NCBI RefSeq assembly: GCF_900115475.1
Contig: NZ_FOWP01000002.1
Location: 434,001 to 498,000, forward strand
Source of the DNA: Ectopseudomonas composti
GTDB lineage: Bacteria; Pseudomonadota; Gammaproteobacteria; Pseudomonadales; Pseudomonadaceae
Direction of reading: 5' to 3'
Length of the DNA stretch: 64,000 bases
A program made the translations under genes and the position numbers. Positions 8,578-16,620 of this stretch are shown in pieces (position 1 is the first letter of the stretch; each line of letters begins with the position of its first letter). A model generated the notes under the pieces. It was not told where the DNA came from. It was given only the letters and a program-made list of their open reading frames with translations, and searched no databases.

Positions 8578-8985
8578 ATGAGCATCAACTTCGGCAGAGC
8601 ACTCGGCATCCACGAACAGGCCCTCGGTTTTCGCGCCCAACGCGCCGAGGTGCTGGCCAACAACATCGCCAACGCCGATACGCCGAACTACAAGGCTCGC
8701 GATTTGGACTTCGCCAGCGTTCTGGCTGAGCAAAGCAATCGCATGCAGCGCGGCGGCGTTTCCCTGAATCGCACCGATAGTCGCCACATTCCTGCCGAAG
8801 GCATCAGCAGCGGCGAAGCTGAACTGCCGTACCGCACGCCGTTCCACGCGTCGCTGGACCAGAACAGCGTCGACCTGCAGATCGAGCAGTCGAACTACGC
8901 CGAGAACTCGGTGCAGTTCCAGGCCAGCTTCACCTTTCTCAATAGCAAATTCAAAGGGCTGACTGCAGCCCTGCGCGGCGAATAA
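8578..8985 (+). CDS. flgB: Proximal rod protein FlgB
   Basis: 135 residues starting MSINFGRALGIHEQALGFRA, with the rod-protein N-terminal signature LANNIANADTPNYKARD and the C-terminal helical motif SVQFQASFTFLNSKFKGL. It assembles as part of the proximal rod in the periplasm after export by the flagellar secretion system. ATG 8578 is preferred over ATG 8551 because AAAGG lies upstream at suitable distance and the N-terminus aligns with other FlgB proteins. It is the first gene of flgBCDE; flgC follows after 11 bases. Confidence 0.94.
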   Translation: MSINFGRALGIHEQALGFRAQRAEVLANNIANADTPNYKARDLDFASVLAEQSNRMQRGGVSLNRTDSRHIPAEGISSGEAELPYRTPFHASLDQNSVDLQIEQSNYAENSVQFQASFTFLNSKFKGLTAALRGE

Positions 8986-8996
8986 GGAGCGCGACC

Positions 8997-9440
8997 ATGT
9001 CCCTTGCCAGTGTCTTCAACATCGCCGGAACAGGCATGAGCGCCCAGAGCACTCGCCTCAATACCATTTCCAGCAACATCGCCAACGCCGAGACCGTGTC
9101 GTCGAGCCTGGATCAGACCTACCGTGCCCGTCACCCGGTTTTCGCCACCGTATTCCAGCAGTCGCAGAACGGTGACCGCGGGTCGCTGTTCGCCGAGCAG
9201 GATGAGGCAGGCCGCGGCGTTCAGGTTATGGGTGTGATCGAGGATCAGAGCAGCCTGATGCCGCGCTATGAGCCCGACCACCCGATGGCCAATGCCGACG
9301 GTTATGTCTACTACCCGAACGTCAACGTGGTCGAGGAAATGGCTGACATGATTTCCGCCAGCCGTGCCTTCCAGACCAACGTCGAGATGATGAACACCGC
9401 CAAACAGATGCTGCAGCGCGTGCTGACCCTGGGTCAGTGA
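8997..9440 (+). CDS. flgC: Proximal rod protein FlgC
   Basis: 147 residues, the usual FlgC length. The N-terminal rod motif SSNIANAETV follows MSLASVFNIAGTGMSAQSTR. The C-terminal region NVNVVEEMADMISASRAFQ with MMNTAKQM is the conserved helix that pairs with the N-terminal helix in rod subunits. AAGGAG lies just before the ATG. It forms the proximal rod with FlgB and FlgF. Confidence 0.95.
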   Translation: MSLASVFNIAGTGMSAQSTRLNTISSNIANAETVSSSLDQTYRARHPVFATVFQQSQNGDRGSLFAEQDEAGRGVQVMGVIEDQSSLMPRYEPDHPMANADGYVYYPNVNVVEEMADMISASRAFQTNVEMMNTAKQMLQRVLTLGQ

Positions 9441-9459
9441 CGTATCGAGGAGACTAGGG

Positions 9460-10125
9460 ATGAGCACAGTAAGCGGCACGAATTCGGTACTCGATCAGTA
9501 TCAGATCAAGCAAGACACCACGCAGAACAAGGATCTCGGCAAGAACGAGTTTCTGAACCTTCTGGTGGCACAGCTCAACAACCAGAACCCGCTGGAGCCT
9601 CAGGGTAACGGTGAGTTTATCGCCCAGTTGGCGCAGTTCAGCCAGGTCGAGGGGATCGAGAAGCTCAACACCAGCATGGGGTCGATGCTGTCCAGCTTCC
9701 AGTCTTCGCAGGCGTTGCAAGCCTCCTCTCTGGTCGGGCGCAAGGTCATCGTGCCAAGCGAGAAGGCCGTGGTCGATACCAGCGAGAGCTTCAAGGCCAG
9801 CACCGTGCTGCCGGTCAGCAGTAGCAACGTGTATGTCAACGTCTACGACAATTCCGGCTCGCTGGTGACGCGCGTCAACCTGGGCGAGCAGGCTGCCGGC
9901 AACGTCAGCTTTATCTGGGACGGCAAGGACTCCGACGGCAATGTGGCGCCGCCGGGCACCTACAAGTTCGAGGCGCAGGCCACCTACGGCAGCGAGACCA
10001 AAGGGCTGTATACCTTGCTGCCGGCCAACGTCGACAGCGTCACCCTGGGCGGCAGCGAGCTGATGCTCAACCTTGCCGGTCTGGGCAGCGTTCCGCTTTC
10101 TCAAGTGCAGGTCATCGGCCAATAA
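9460..10125 (+). CDS. flgD: Hook cap / scaffolding protein FlgD
   Basis: 221 residues. The N-terminal export and capping segment includes KNEFLNLLVAQLNNQNPLEP and EFIAQLAQFSQVEGIEKL, a FlgD hallmark. The middle and C-terminal parts are an Ig/tudor-like region with FIWDGKDSDGNVAPPGTYKF. It caps the growing hook and is lost when FlgK replaces it. It sits between flgC and flgE with short gaps, in the standard operon order. Confidence 0.95.
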   Translation: MSTVSGTNSVLDQYQIKQDTTQNKDLGKNEFLNLLVAQLNNQNPLEPQGNGEFIAQLAQFSQVEGIEKLNTSMGSMLSSFQSSQALQASSLVGRKVIVPSEKAVVDTSESFKASTVLPVSSSNVYVNVYDNSGSLVTRVNLGEQAAGNVSFIWDGKDSDGNVAPPGTYKFEAQATYGSETKGLYTLLPANVDSVTLGGSELMLNLAGLGSVPLSQVQVIGQ

Positions 10126-10161
10126 CTATTGCCGCCGGCAGTTCCGGCAAAGGAGTTTTCC

Positions 10162-11532
10162 ATGTCGTTCAATATTGGTCTTAGCGGTCTGCGTGCGGCG
10201 ACCAGCGACCTCAATGTCACCGGTAACAACATCGCCAACGCCGGCACTGCGGGCTTCAAGCAGTCTCGTGCCGAGTTCGCCGATGTCTACGCTGCTTCCG
10301 TGCTGGGTACCGGTAAGAATGCGCAGGGCAGCGGTGTGCTGCTGGCGGACGTTTCGCAGTTGTTCAACCAGGGCAACGTCAATTACACCAATAACGCGCT
10401 GGATATGGCCATCAACGGCAATGGCTTCTTCATGACCAGCAACAACGGTGAGATGAGCTACACCCGGGCTGGTTATTTCGGCACGGATCGCGACGGCTAT
10501 ATCGTCAACAACTTCGGCTACCGCCTGCAGGGGTATGCGGCCGATGACAGCGGCAACGTCTTGCCGGTGCAGGCTGACCTGCGTGTGAGTGCTGGCCAGC
10601 AGGAGCCCCGGGCGACCACTACTGTAACTCAGCGGACCAACCTGAACTCCAATGCCGTTCGTCCTGCCAATGCCGGGACCATGGCGGCGCCGACCTTTGA
10701 CCCAAGTGATTCGAAGTCCTTCAACTGGTCGACCTCGACCAACATCTACGATTCGCAGGGTAATGCCCACGTGATGAGCCAGTACTTCGTCAAGAACGAA
10801 GCTCCGGCTAACAACGGCTGGGTCATGCATGTGCTGATCGATGGCGTCAACCCGCGTGATCCCACCAGCACCCAGCCGTTCAGCTATGCAGTCAACTATG
10901 ATGCTGCTGGTCAGTTGGCTACCCCTGCAATCACGCCGCTGGCCAGTACACCAGCCGACCCAGCCCTTGACGCGCCAGCCATTCCTGTTGGAACGCCTAA
11001 CGGCGTCTTTGCCTTGGCAGATACCGACTGGGTGCCCGCCGAGAAAGATCCAGTAAACCCGGGGACCATGGTGCCCAATGGTGCTGATAGCGAGTCGTTC
11101 ACCTTCGACATGCGCGGTTCGACTCAGTATGCCGCCTCCTTCGGTGTCAACACCGTAAGCCAGGATGGTTACACCACGGGCCAATTGGCCGGTATCGAGA
11201 TCGACGACACCGGTGTGATCTTCGCGCGCTACACCAACGGACAATCCAAGGTGCAGGGGCAGGTATTGCTGGCCAACTTCGCCAACGTTCAGGGGCTGAC
11301 CCCGGTGGGCAAGACTGGTTGGGTGCAGTCGTTCGAATCGGGTGAGCCGGTGATCGGTACGCCACGTAGCAGTACTCTGGGTGCTCTGCAGGCGGGCGCC
11401 CTGGAAGACTCCAACGTCGAACTGTCCGACCAGTTGGTGAACCTGATTGTGGCCCAGCGCAACTACCAGGCCAACGCCAAGACCATTGAAACCGAGAGTG
11501 CCATTACCCAGACAATCATCAACCTGCGTTGA
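10162..11532 (+). CDS. flgE: Flagellar hook protein FlgE
   Basis: 456 residues from ATG 10162, with AAAGGAG 6 bases upstream. The N-terminal motif GNNIANAGTAGFKQSRAEF and the C-terminal NVELSDQLVNLIVAQRNYQ are the paired D0 helices of hook proteins. The middle part (about residues 150-350) is the variable surface domain. It is exported and polymerised under the FlgD cap. It is the last gene of flgBCDE before a strong hairpin. Confidence 0.95.
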   Translation: MSFNIGLSGLRAATSDLNVTGNNIANAGTAGFKQSRAEFADVYAASVLGTGKNAQGSGVLLADVSQLFNQGNVNYTNNALDMAINGNGFFMTSNNGEMSYTRAGYFGTDRDGYIVNNFGYRLQGYAADDSGNVLPVQADLRVSAGQQEPRATTTVTQRTNLNSNAVRPANAGTMAAPTFDPSDSKSFNWSTSTNIYDSQGNAHVMSQYFVKNEAPANNGWVMHVLIDGVNPRDPTSTQPFSYAVNYDAAGQLATPAITPLASTPADPALDAPAIPVGTPNGVFALADTDWVPAEKDPVNPGTMVPNGADSESFTFDMRGSTQYAASFGVNTVSQDGYTTGQLAGIEIDDTGVIFARYTNGQSKVQGQVLLANFANVQGLTPVGKTGWVQSFESGEPVIGTPRSSTLGALQAGALEDSNVELSDQLVNLIVAQRNYQANAKTIETESAITQTIINLR

Positions 11533-11545
11533 TGATTGGGGGGTA

Positions 11546-11578
11546 GGCAAAGCGGCAAGCCAGGCTTGCCGCTTTGCC
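11546..11578 (+). terminator. Perfect palindrome between flgE and flgF, probable terminator
   Basis: GGCAAAGCGGCAAGCC (11546-11561) and its exact reverse complement (11563-11578) flank a single A, only 14 bases after the flgE stop. There is no long T-run, so it may also act as a 3' stabiliser. Part of it recurs upstream of flgB. Confidence 0.6.
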
Positions 11579-11676
11579 GTTCCAGGGCCGGCAAAACCTC
11601 GCCGCCTGATTTTAAAAAGCTCCAAATATTTCTATAAAATCCTTTTAAATCAGTATCTTGAATTAATTTTTCGAGC

Positions 11677-11693
11677 CTGGCACGGCGCTTGCT
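11677..11693 (+). promoter_or_regulatory. Sigma-54 promoter of flgFGHIJKL
   Basis: CTGGCACGGCGCTTGCT matches the -24/-12 consensus almost completely. GG is at 11679-11680 and GC at 11691-11692 with ten bases between. It lies about 50 bases before flgF, and the 100 bases upstream are AT-rich, as expected for activator-dependent promoters. Confidence 0.88.
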
Positions 11694-11742
11694 TTAGTCA
11701 TTGCAAAGAGCCAAGGGCGTGTCGCCCACTCGGAGAATTACC

Positions 11743-12483
11743 ATGGACAAGATGCTGTACGTCTCCATGACCGGAGCGCAGAACAACACACTGGCTCTGC
11801 GTGCCCACGCCAATAACCTGGCAAACGTTTCCACCTCGGGTTTTCGTCGCGATTTTGAGCAGGCGCGCTCAATGCCGCTGTTCGGTGAAACCTATCCGGC
11901 GCGTGTATTTGCCATGAGCGAGCGCCCGGGTACGGATTTCCGTCCAGGCTCGCTGCAGGAAACCGGACGCGACCTGGATGTGGCTGTCGGTGGCAAGGGT
12001 TGGGTTGCGGTGCAGGCACCTGATGGCAGCGAAGCCTATGTGCGCACCGCCAGCCTGAACATTGATGCCTTGGGTGTACTGCGCACCGGCAACGGTTTGC
12101 CGGTGATGGGCAACGCCGGGCCGATTGCCGTGCCGCCGGAGCAGAAGGTAGAGATTGGCCAGGACGGCACCATCAGTATTCGTGCTCTTGGCGAGAATCC
12201 CAATGTGTTGGCTGAGGTCGACCGTATCAAGCTGGTCAACCCGGACCCGAAAAGCATGGAGAAGGGCACTGATGGCTTGATTCGCGTCAAGGGCCAGCCC
12301 GAGGTAGAAGCCGACGCCACGGTTCAGCTCACCTCCGGGTTTCTCGAAGCCAGCAACGTCAACGCCGTCGAGGAGATGACCGCGATTCTCTCCTTATCCC
12401 GCCAGTTCGAGCTGTCGGTAAAGATGATGCGCACTGCCGAGGACAACTCGTCGGCCATGGCGCGGGTTTTGCAGATTAGCTAA
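11743..12483 (+). CDS. flgF: Rod protein FlgF
   Basis: 246 residues from ATG 11743. MDKMLYVSMTGAQNN, the N-terminal LANNLANVSTSGFRRDF and the C-terminal SNVNAVEEMTAILSLSRQFE are the FlgE/F/G family motifs. The length separates it from FlgG. It is a proximal rod subunit exported by the flagellar system. It opens the second rod/ring operon behind its own sigma-54 promoter. Confidence 0.95.
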   Translation: MDKMLYVSMTGAQNNTLALRAHANNLANVSTSGFRRDFEQARSMPLFGETYPARVFAMSERPGTDFRPGSLQETGRDLDVAVGGKGWVAVQAPDGSEAYVRTASLNIDALGVLRTGNGLPVMGNAGPIAVPPEQKVEIGQDGTISIRALGENPNVLAEVDRIKLVNPDPKSMEKGTDGLIRVKGQPEVEADATVQLTSGFLEASNVNAVEEMTAILSLSRQFELSVKMMRTAEDNSSAMARVLQIS

Positions 12484-12529
12484 TTACCAGCACGCGGCGC
12501 CGTAAAACCGGCGCCCGAGGAGAATCGAT

Positions 12530-13315
12530 ATGCTTCCGGCACTGTGGGTCAGCAAGACCGGTTTGTCCGCTCAGGACATGAACCTGACCACTATTTCCAA
12601 CAACCTGGCCAACGTCGCGACCACGGGTTTCAAGCGCGACCGTGCCGAGTTCGAAGATTTGCTGTACCAGATTCGTCGTCAGCCCGGCGGCCAATCCAGC
12701 CAGGACAGCCAGTTGCCCTCGGGTTTGCAGCTCGGCACGGGTGTGCGTGTTGTTGGTACCCAGAAAATCTTTACCCCAGGCAGCCTGCAAACCACCGAGC
12801 AGCCACTCGATCTGGCGGTGAACGGTCGCGGTTTCTTCCAGATTCTGCAGCCTGACGGCACCGTGTCCTACACCCGTGACGGTAGCTTTCACCTGAACTC
12901 CGACGGCCAGATCGTTACCTCGCAGGGCTTTGCCCTGGAGCCGGCAATCGTGCTGCCCAACGAGGTGCGGACCTTTACTGTGGGCGAGGATGGCACCGTC
13001 TCGGTGACTACCGCCGGCAACGCCCAGCCGCAAATCATCGGCAACATTCAACTGGCCGACTTCGTCAACCCGGCGGGTCTGGAAGCTATCGGCAACAACC
13101 TGTTCCTGGAAACTGGGTCCAGTGGCGCGCCGCAGGTAGGTAATCCAGGTCTCAATGGCCTGGGCACGACCCTGCAGAACACCCTGGAAAACTCCAACGT
13201 CAGTGTGGTGGAGGAGCTGGTGAACATGATCACCACCCAGCGTGCTTACGAGATGAACTCCAAGGTGATTTCCACCGCTGATCAGATGCTGTCCTTCGTG
13301 ACGCAGAACCTCTGA
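12530..13315 (+). CDS. flgG: Distal rod protein FlgG
   Basis: 261 residues, typical for FlgG. It carries MLPALWVSKTGLSAQDMNL, the rod motif SNNLANVATTGFKRDRAEF, the GLQLGTGVRV segment and the C-terminal SNVSVVEELVNMITTQRAYE. It forms the distal rod that passes through the P- and L-rings. It lies 46 bases after flgF, with GAGGAGAA before the start. Confidence 0.96.
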   Translation: MLPALWVSKTGLSAQDMNLTTISNNLANVATTGFKRDRAEFEDLLYQIRRQPGGQSSQDSQLPSGLQLGTGVRVVGTQKIFTPGSLQTTEQPLDLAVNGRGFFQILQPDGTVSYTRDGSFHLNSDGQIVTSQGFALEPAIVLPNEVRTFTVGEDGTVSVTTAGNAQPQIIGNIQLADFVNPAGLEAIGNNLFLETGSSGAPQVGNPGLNGLGTTLQNTLENSNVSVVEELVNMITTQRAYEMNSKVISTADQMLSFVTQNL

Positions 13316-13353
13316 TTTTTTGACACTGTTGTGAACGCCGCGAGGTAGTGGTT

Positions 13354-14076
13354 ATGAACCGGCAAATTCTCTGTTTCCCCCTGTTGGCTGGCCTGCTGCT
13401 GAGCAGCGGCTGCGTGGCGCCGACAGCCAAGCCGGATGATCCCTATTACGCGCCGGTATTGCCGCGTACGCCGCTGCCGGCTGCGCAGAACAATGGCTCG
13501 ATCTACCAGGCGGGTTTCGAGAATGGCCTGTATGACGACCGCAAGGCTTTCCGCATCGGCGACATCATCACCATCACGCTGAACGAGCGTACCCAGGCCA
13601 GCAAGAACGCCAACAGTAATCTGCAGAAAGACAGCAGCGGAACTCTGGGGGTGCCCAACCTCTTCGGCATGGCCGTCGCCCCGGACAACCCGCTGCGCAG
13701 CCTCAGCGCGCTGGGCATGACCAACAACAACCTGAGTCTGGATTCGAGTTGGGATTCCCAGCGCGCCAACACGGGTTCCGGTCAGGCGGGACAGAGCAAC
13801 AGCCTGTCTGGCTCGGTCACCGTGACCGTTGCTGAAGTGCTGCCCAACGGCATTCTGGCTGTGCGTGGCGAGAAGTGGATGACGCTCAACACTGGCGATG
13901 AGCTGATGCGTATTTCCGGGCTGGTGCGTGCCGACGACATCTCCACCGACAACACCGTGTCTTCTACTCGTGTTGCCGATGCACGCATCACCTACTCGGG
14001 GACGGGCGCCTTTGCTGATGCCAGCCAACCCGGTTGGATGAGCCGTTTCTTCATGAGCCCGCTGTGGCCGTTCTGA
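13354..14076 (+). CDS. flgH: L-ring lipoprotein FlgH
   Basis: 240 residues from ATG 13354 (GAGGT 7 bases upstream; a GTG two codons earlier is possible). The N-terminus [20 protein letters not shown] ends in an LSSGC lipobox, so it is lipidated and outer-membrane anchored. The body has [20 protein letters not shown] and the [25 protein letters not shown] segment conserved in FlgH. It builds the outer-membrane L-ring bushing around the rod. Confidence 0.95.
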   Translation: MNRQILCFPLLAGLLLSSGCVAPTAKPDDPYYAPVLPRTPLPAAQNNGSIYQAGFENGLYDDRKAFRIGDIITITLNERTQASKNANSNLQKDSSGTLGVPNLFGMAVAPDNPLRSLSALGMTNNNLSLDSSWDSQRANTGSGQAGQSNSLSGSVTVTVAEVLPNGILAVRGEKWMTLNTGDELMRISGLVRADDISTDNTVSSTRVADARITYSGTGAFADASQPGWMSRFFMSPLWPF

Positions 14077-14092
14077 TCACGGGGAGTTCTAG

Positions 14093-15412
14093 ATGAAAAC
14101 CTGGCTGACTCATTCACCGTCTTCACTGCTCAATCGCTTGTCTCTCTGGTATGCGCGAATGACGGCTGGCGGCTCTGCGCGCAAGGCTTTTACCGTCACT
14201 TCGACAGCCAAACGAGGTGCGCGATTTGACCGCTTTGAGTCAGCGCAGGCCGGAGCATGCCGTCGACAGTTTGCGGTCGCTCATCGCGGTTATCGTCATC
14301 GCGGCGCCAATGATTGGCTGCTGTTGGTAACCATGCTCGCGTGCATGCTGCTGAGCCTGCCGACCCAGGCCGAGCGCCTGAAGGATCTGGCTTCGATCCA
14401 GGGTGTGCGCAGCAACCAGTTGATCGGTTACGGCCTGGTGGTCGGCCTCAATGGCAGTGGCGACCAGACCACCCAGACGCCATTCACCGTGCAGACCTTC
14501 AACAACATGCTGGCGCAGTTCGGCATCAAGGTGCCGCCAGGCGGCAACGTGCAGCTGAAGAACGTCGCGGCCGTATCGGTACATGCGGACCTGCCGGCTT
14601 TCGCCAAGCCGGGGCAGACCATCGACATCACCATTTCCTCCATCGGTAACGCCAAGAGCCTGCGCGGTGGCAGCCTATTGATGACGCCGCTCAAGGGCAT
14701 CGACGGCAACGTCTACGCCATCGCCCAAGGTAATCTGGTGGTCGGCGGCTTCGATGCCAGCGGCGCCGACGGTTCGCGCATCACCGTCAACGTGCCGTCT
14801 GCCGGCCGTATTCCCGGTGGCGCCACCGTGGAGCGCCCGGTGCCGAGCGGTTTCGATCAGGGCAACTACCTGACCCTGAACCTCAATCGCCCTGATTTCA
14901 CCACGGCGAAGAACATCGTCGACCAGATCAACGATCTGCTTGGCCCGGGTGTCGCCCAAGCCATCGACGGTGGTTCGATTCGGGTTAGTGCACCGCTCGA
15001 TCCCAATCAGCGCGTCGACTACCTGTCGATTCTGGAGAACCTGCAGGTCGAAGCCGGCAAGGCGGTGGCCAAGGTCATCATCAATTCGCGCACCGGCACT
15101 ATCGTCATCGGTCAGGACGTCAAGGTGCAGCCGGCCGCGGTCACCCACGGCAGCCTGACCGTGACTATCACTGAAGACCCCATCGTCAGCCAGCCAGAAG
15201 CCTTGTCTGGTGGGCAGACTGCGGTGGTACCCCGTTCGCGCGTGGGCGCTGAGGAAGAGGCCAAGCCGATGTTCAAGTTCGGCCCTGGCACCAGCCTCGA
15301 CGAGATCGTGCGTGCGGTTAACCAGGTGGGCGCGGCGCCTTCCGACCTGATGGCCATCCTGGAGGCGCTCAAGCAAGCCGGCGCTCTTCAGGCCGACCTG
15401 ATCGTGATCTGA
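14093..15412 (+). CDS. flgI: P-ring protein FlgI with a long N-terminal extension
   Basis: The mature part from about residue 94 ([20 protein letters not shown]) to the end is a standard Flg[26 protein letters not shown], and the C-terminal [20 protein letters not shown]. It forms the periplasmic P-ring. The frame from ATG 14093 gives 439 residues, about 70 more than usual. The extra segment is basic and lies before the hydrophobic signal-like [25 protein letters not shown] lies 7 bases before ATG 14093 and supports that start. An internal ATG 14333 would leave a signal peptide without a positive N-region. The start is therefore uncertain; the identity is not. Confidence 0.9.
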   Translation: MKTWLTHSPSSLLNRLSLWYARMTAGGSARKAFTVTSTAKRGARFDRFESAQAGACRRQFAVAHRGYRHRGANDWLLLVTMLACMLLSLPTQAERLKDLASIQGVRSNQLIGYGLVVGLNGSGDQTTQTPFTVQTFNNMLAQFGIKVPPGGNVQLKNVAAVSVHADLPAFAKPGQTIDITISSIGNAKSLRGGSLLMTPLKGIDGNVYAIAQGNLVVGGFDASGADGSRITVNVPSAGRIPGGATVERPVPSGFDQGNYLTLNLNRPDFTTAKNIVDQINDLLGPGVAQAIDGGSIRVSAPLDPNQRVDYLSILENLQVEAGKAVAKVIINSRTGTIVIGQDVKVQPAAVTHGSLTVTITEDPIVSQPEALSGGQTAVVPRSRVGAEEEAKPMFKFGPGTSLDEIVRAVNQVGAAPSDLMAILEALKQAGALQADLIVI

Positions 15413-15426
15413 GGAGGATTGCCGAT

Positions 15427-16611
15427 ATGGATTCTCGACTCTCAGCCGGTTTGCTCGGAAACGGCAAAAGCCCGGTCGACAGCGGTGCTTTTACCGACCT
15501 GAACCGCCTCAACCAGTTCAAGGTGGGTGGCGATACCGAGCAGAATATCCGCAAGGTCGCTCAGGAGTTCGAATCGCTGTTCATGAACGAAATGCTCAAG
15601 GCCATGCGCTCGGCCAACGCTGCATTCGGCGAGGGTAACTTCATGAACAGCAACGAGAGCAAGACCTACCAGGACATGCACGACCAGCAATTGGCGGTAA
15701 CGCTGTCCAAGGAAGGGCGCGGCATTGGCCTGGCCGATGTGCTGGTGCGGCAGATGTCGAAGATCAAGCAGCCGTCGAGTCGTGCCAATCCTTTTGCGCA
15801 GGTCGAGCAACCAATTGCCGCGACAGGTGAGGCGAAAGCTGACACGGTCGCCAGCAGTGAAGGCTTTCGCGATGACGCGGCACTGCTTAATCGTCGTCGC
15901 CTGGCTGTGCCGGGCAAGCTGGCGGATCGCCTGTTGGCCGGCATCGTGCCGTCGGCGGGAGAGGGCGAGAGCAAGGCACTGGCGGGCAATGATTGGATTC
16001 CGGCACAGGCCGGAGCAGCCCCCAAAGCTGCAGGCCTGAGCCTGGCCAATAGCGATGCCTTGACGGGACGCCGTATCGCCCAGCCGCCGCTGGCACCGGG
16101 CAAGGCCGCGTTCAGCTCACCGCAGGAATTCGTCGCTACCATGCTGCCGATGGCAGAAGCCGCGGCCGAGAAGATCGGTGTCGACCCGCGTTATCTGGTG
16201 GCGCAAGCCGCTTTGGAAACCGGTTGGGGCAAGTCGATCATTCGTACCGGCGATGGCCAGAGCAGCCACAACTTGTTCGGCATCAAGTCCCACAACAGCT
16301 GGGGCGGCGAGTCGGCCCGCGTACTGACCACCGAGTACAAGGGTGGCAAGGCCGTCAGGGAATCCGCCAACTTCCGCGCCTACGACTCCTACGCGCAGAG
16401 TTTCGACGACTACGTCAGCTTCCTGCAGAACAACGGTCGCTACGAGAAGGCGCTGAACGCTACTGAGAGCCCGGAGCGTTTCGTCAAGGAACTGCAGCAG
16501 GCCGGCTACGCCACCGACCCGAACTATGCGCGCAAGATCTCGCAGATCGCTCGCAAGATGCAGACCTATCAAGCAATCGCCGCTGCCGATAGCGCCACCA
16601 CAAGGACTTGA
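15427..16611 (+). CDS. flgJ: Rod-cap muramidase FlgJ
   Basis: 394 residues with two domains. An N-terminal rod-cap domain (about 15-110) includes KVAQEFESLFMNEMLKAMR. A C-terminal glucosaminidase domain (about 235-385) carries the catalytic glutamate 264 in QAALETGWGKS, followed by NLFGIKSHNSWGG and the YDSYAQSFDDYVSFL segment. It caps the rod and opens peptidoglycan in the periplasm. The linker between the domains is long and Ala/Gly-rich. AGGAGG precedes the start. Confidence 0.95.
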   Translation: MDSRLSAGLLGNGKSPVDSGAFTDLNRLNQFKVGGDTEQNIRKVAQEFESLFMNEMLKAMRSANAAFGEGNFMNSNESKTYQDMHDQQLAVTLSKEGRGIGLADVLVRQMSKIKQPSSRANPFAQVEQPIAATGEAKADTVASSEGFRDDAALLNRRRLAVPGKLADRLLAGIVPSAGEGESKALAGNDWIPAQAGAAPKAAGLSLANSDALTGRRIAQPPLAPGKAAFSSPQEFVATMLPMAEAAAEKIGVDPRYLVAQAALETGWGKSIIRTGDGQSSHNLFGIKSHNSWGGESARVLTTEYKGGKAVRESANFRAYDSYAQSFDDYVSFLQNNGRYEKALNATESPERFVKELQQAGYATDPNYARKISQIARKMQTYQAIAAADSATTRT

Positions 16612-16620
16612 GGTTGAACC

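Noticed and set aside
10126..11625. Minus-strand frame of 499 codons opposite flgE
   Set aside because: Shadow of flgE; runs through both intergenic hairpins with no start signal.
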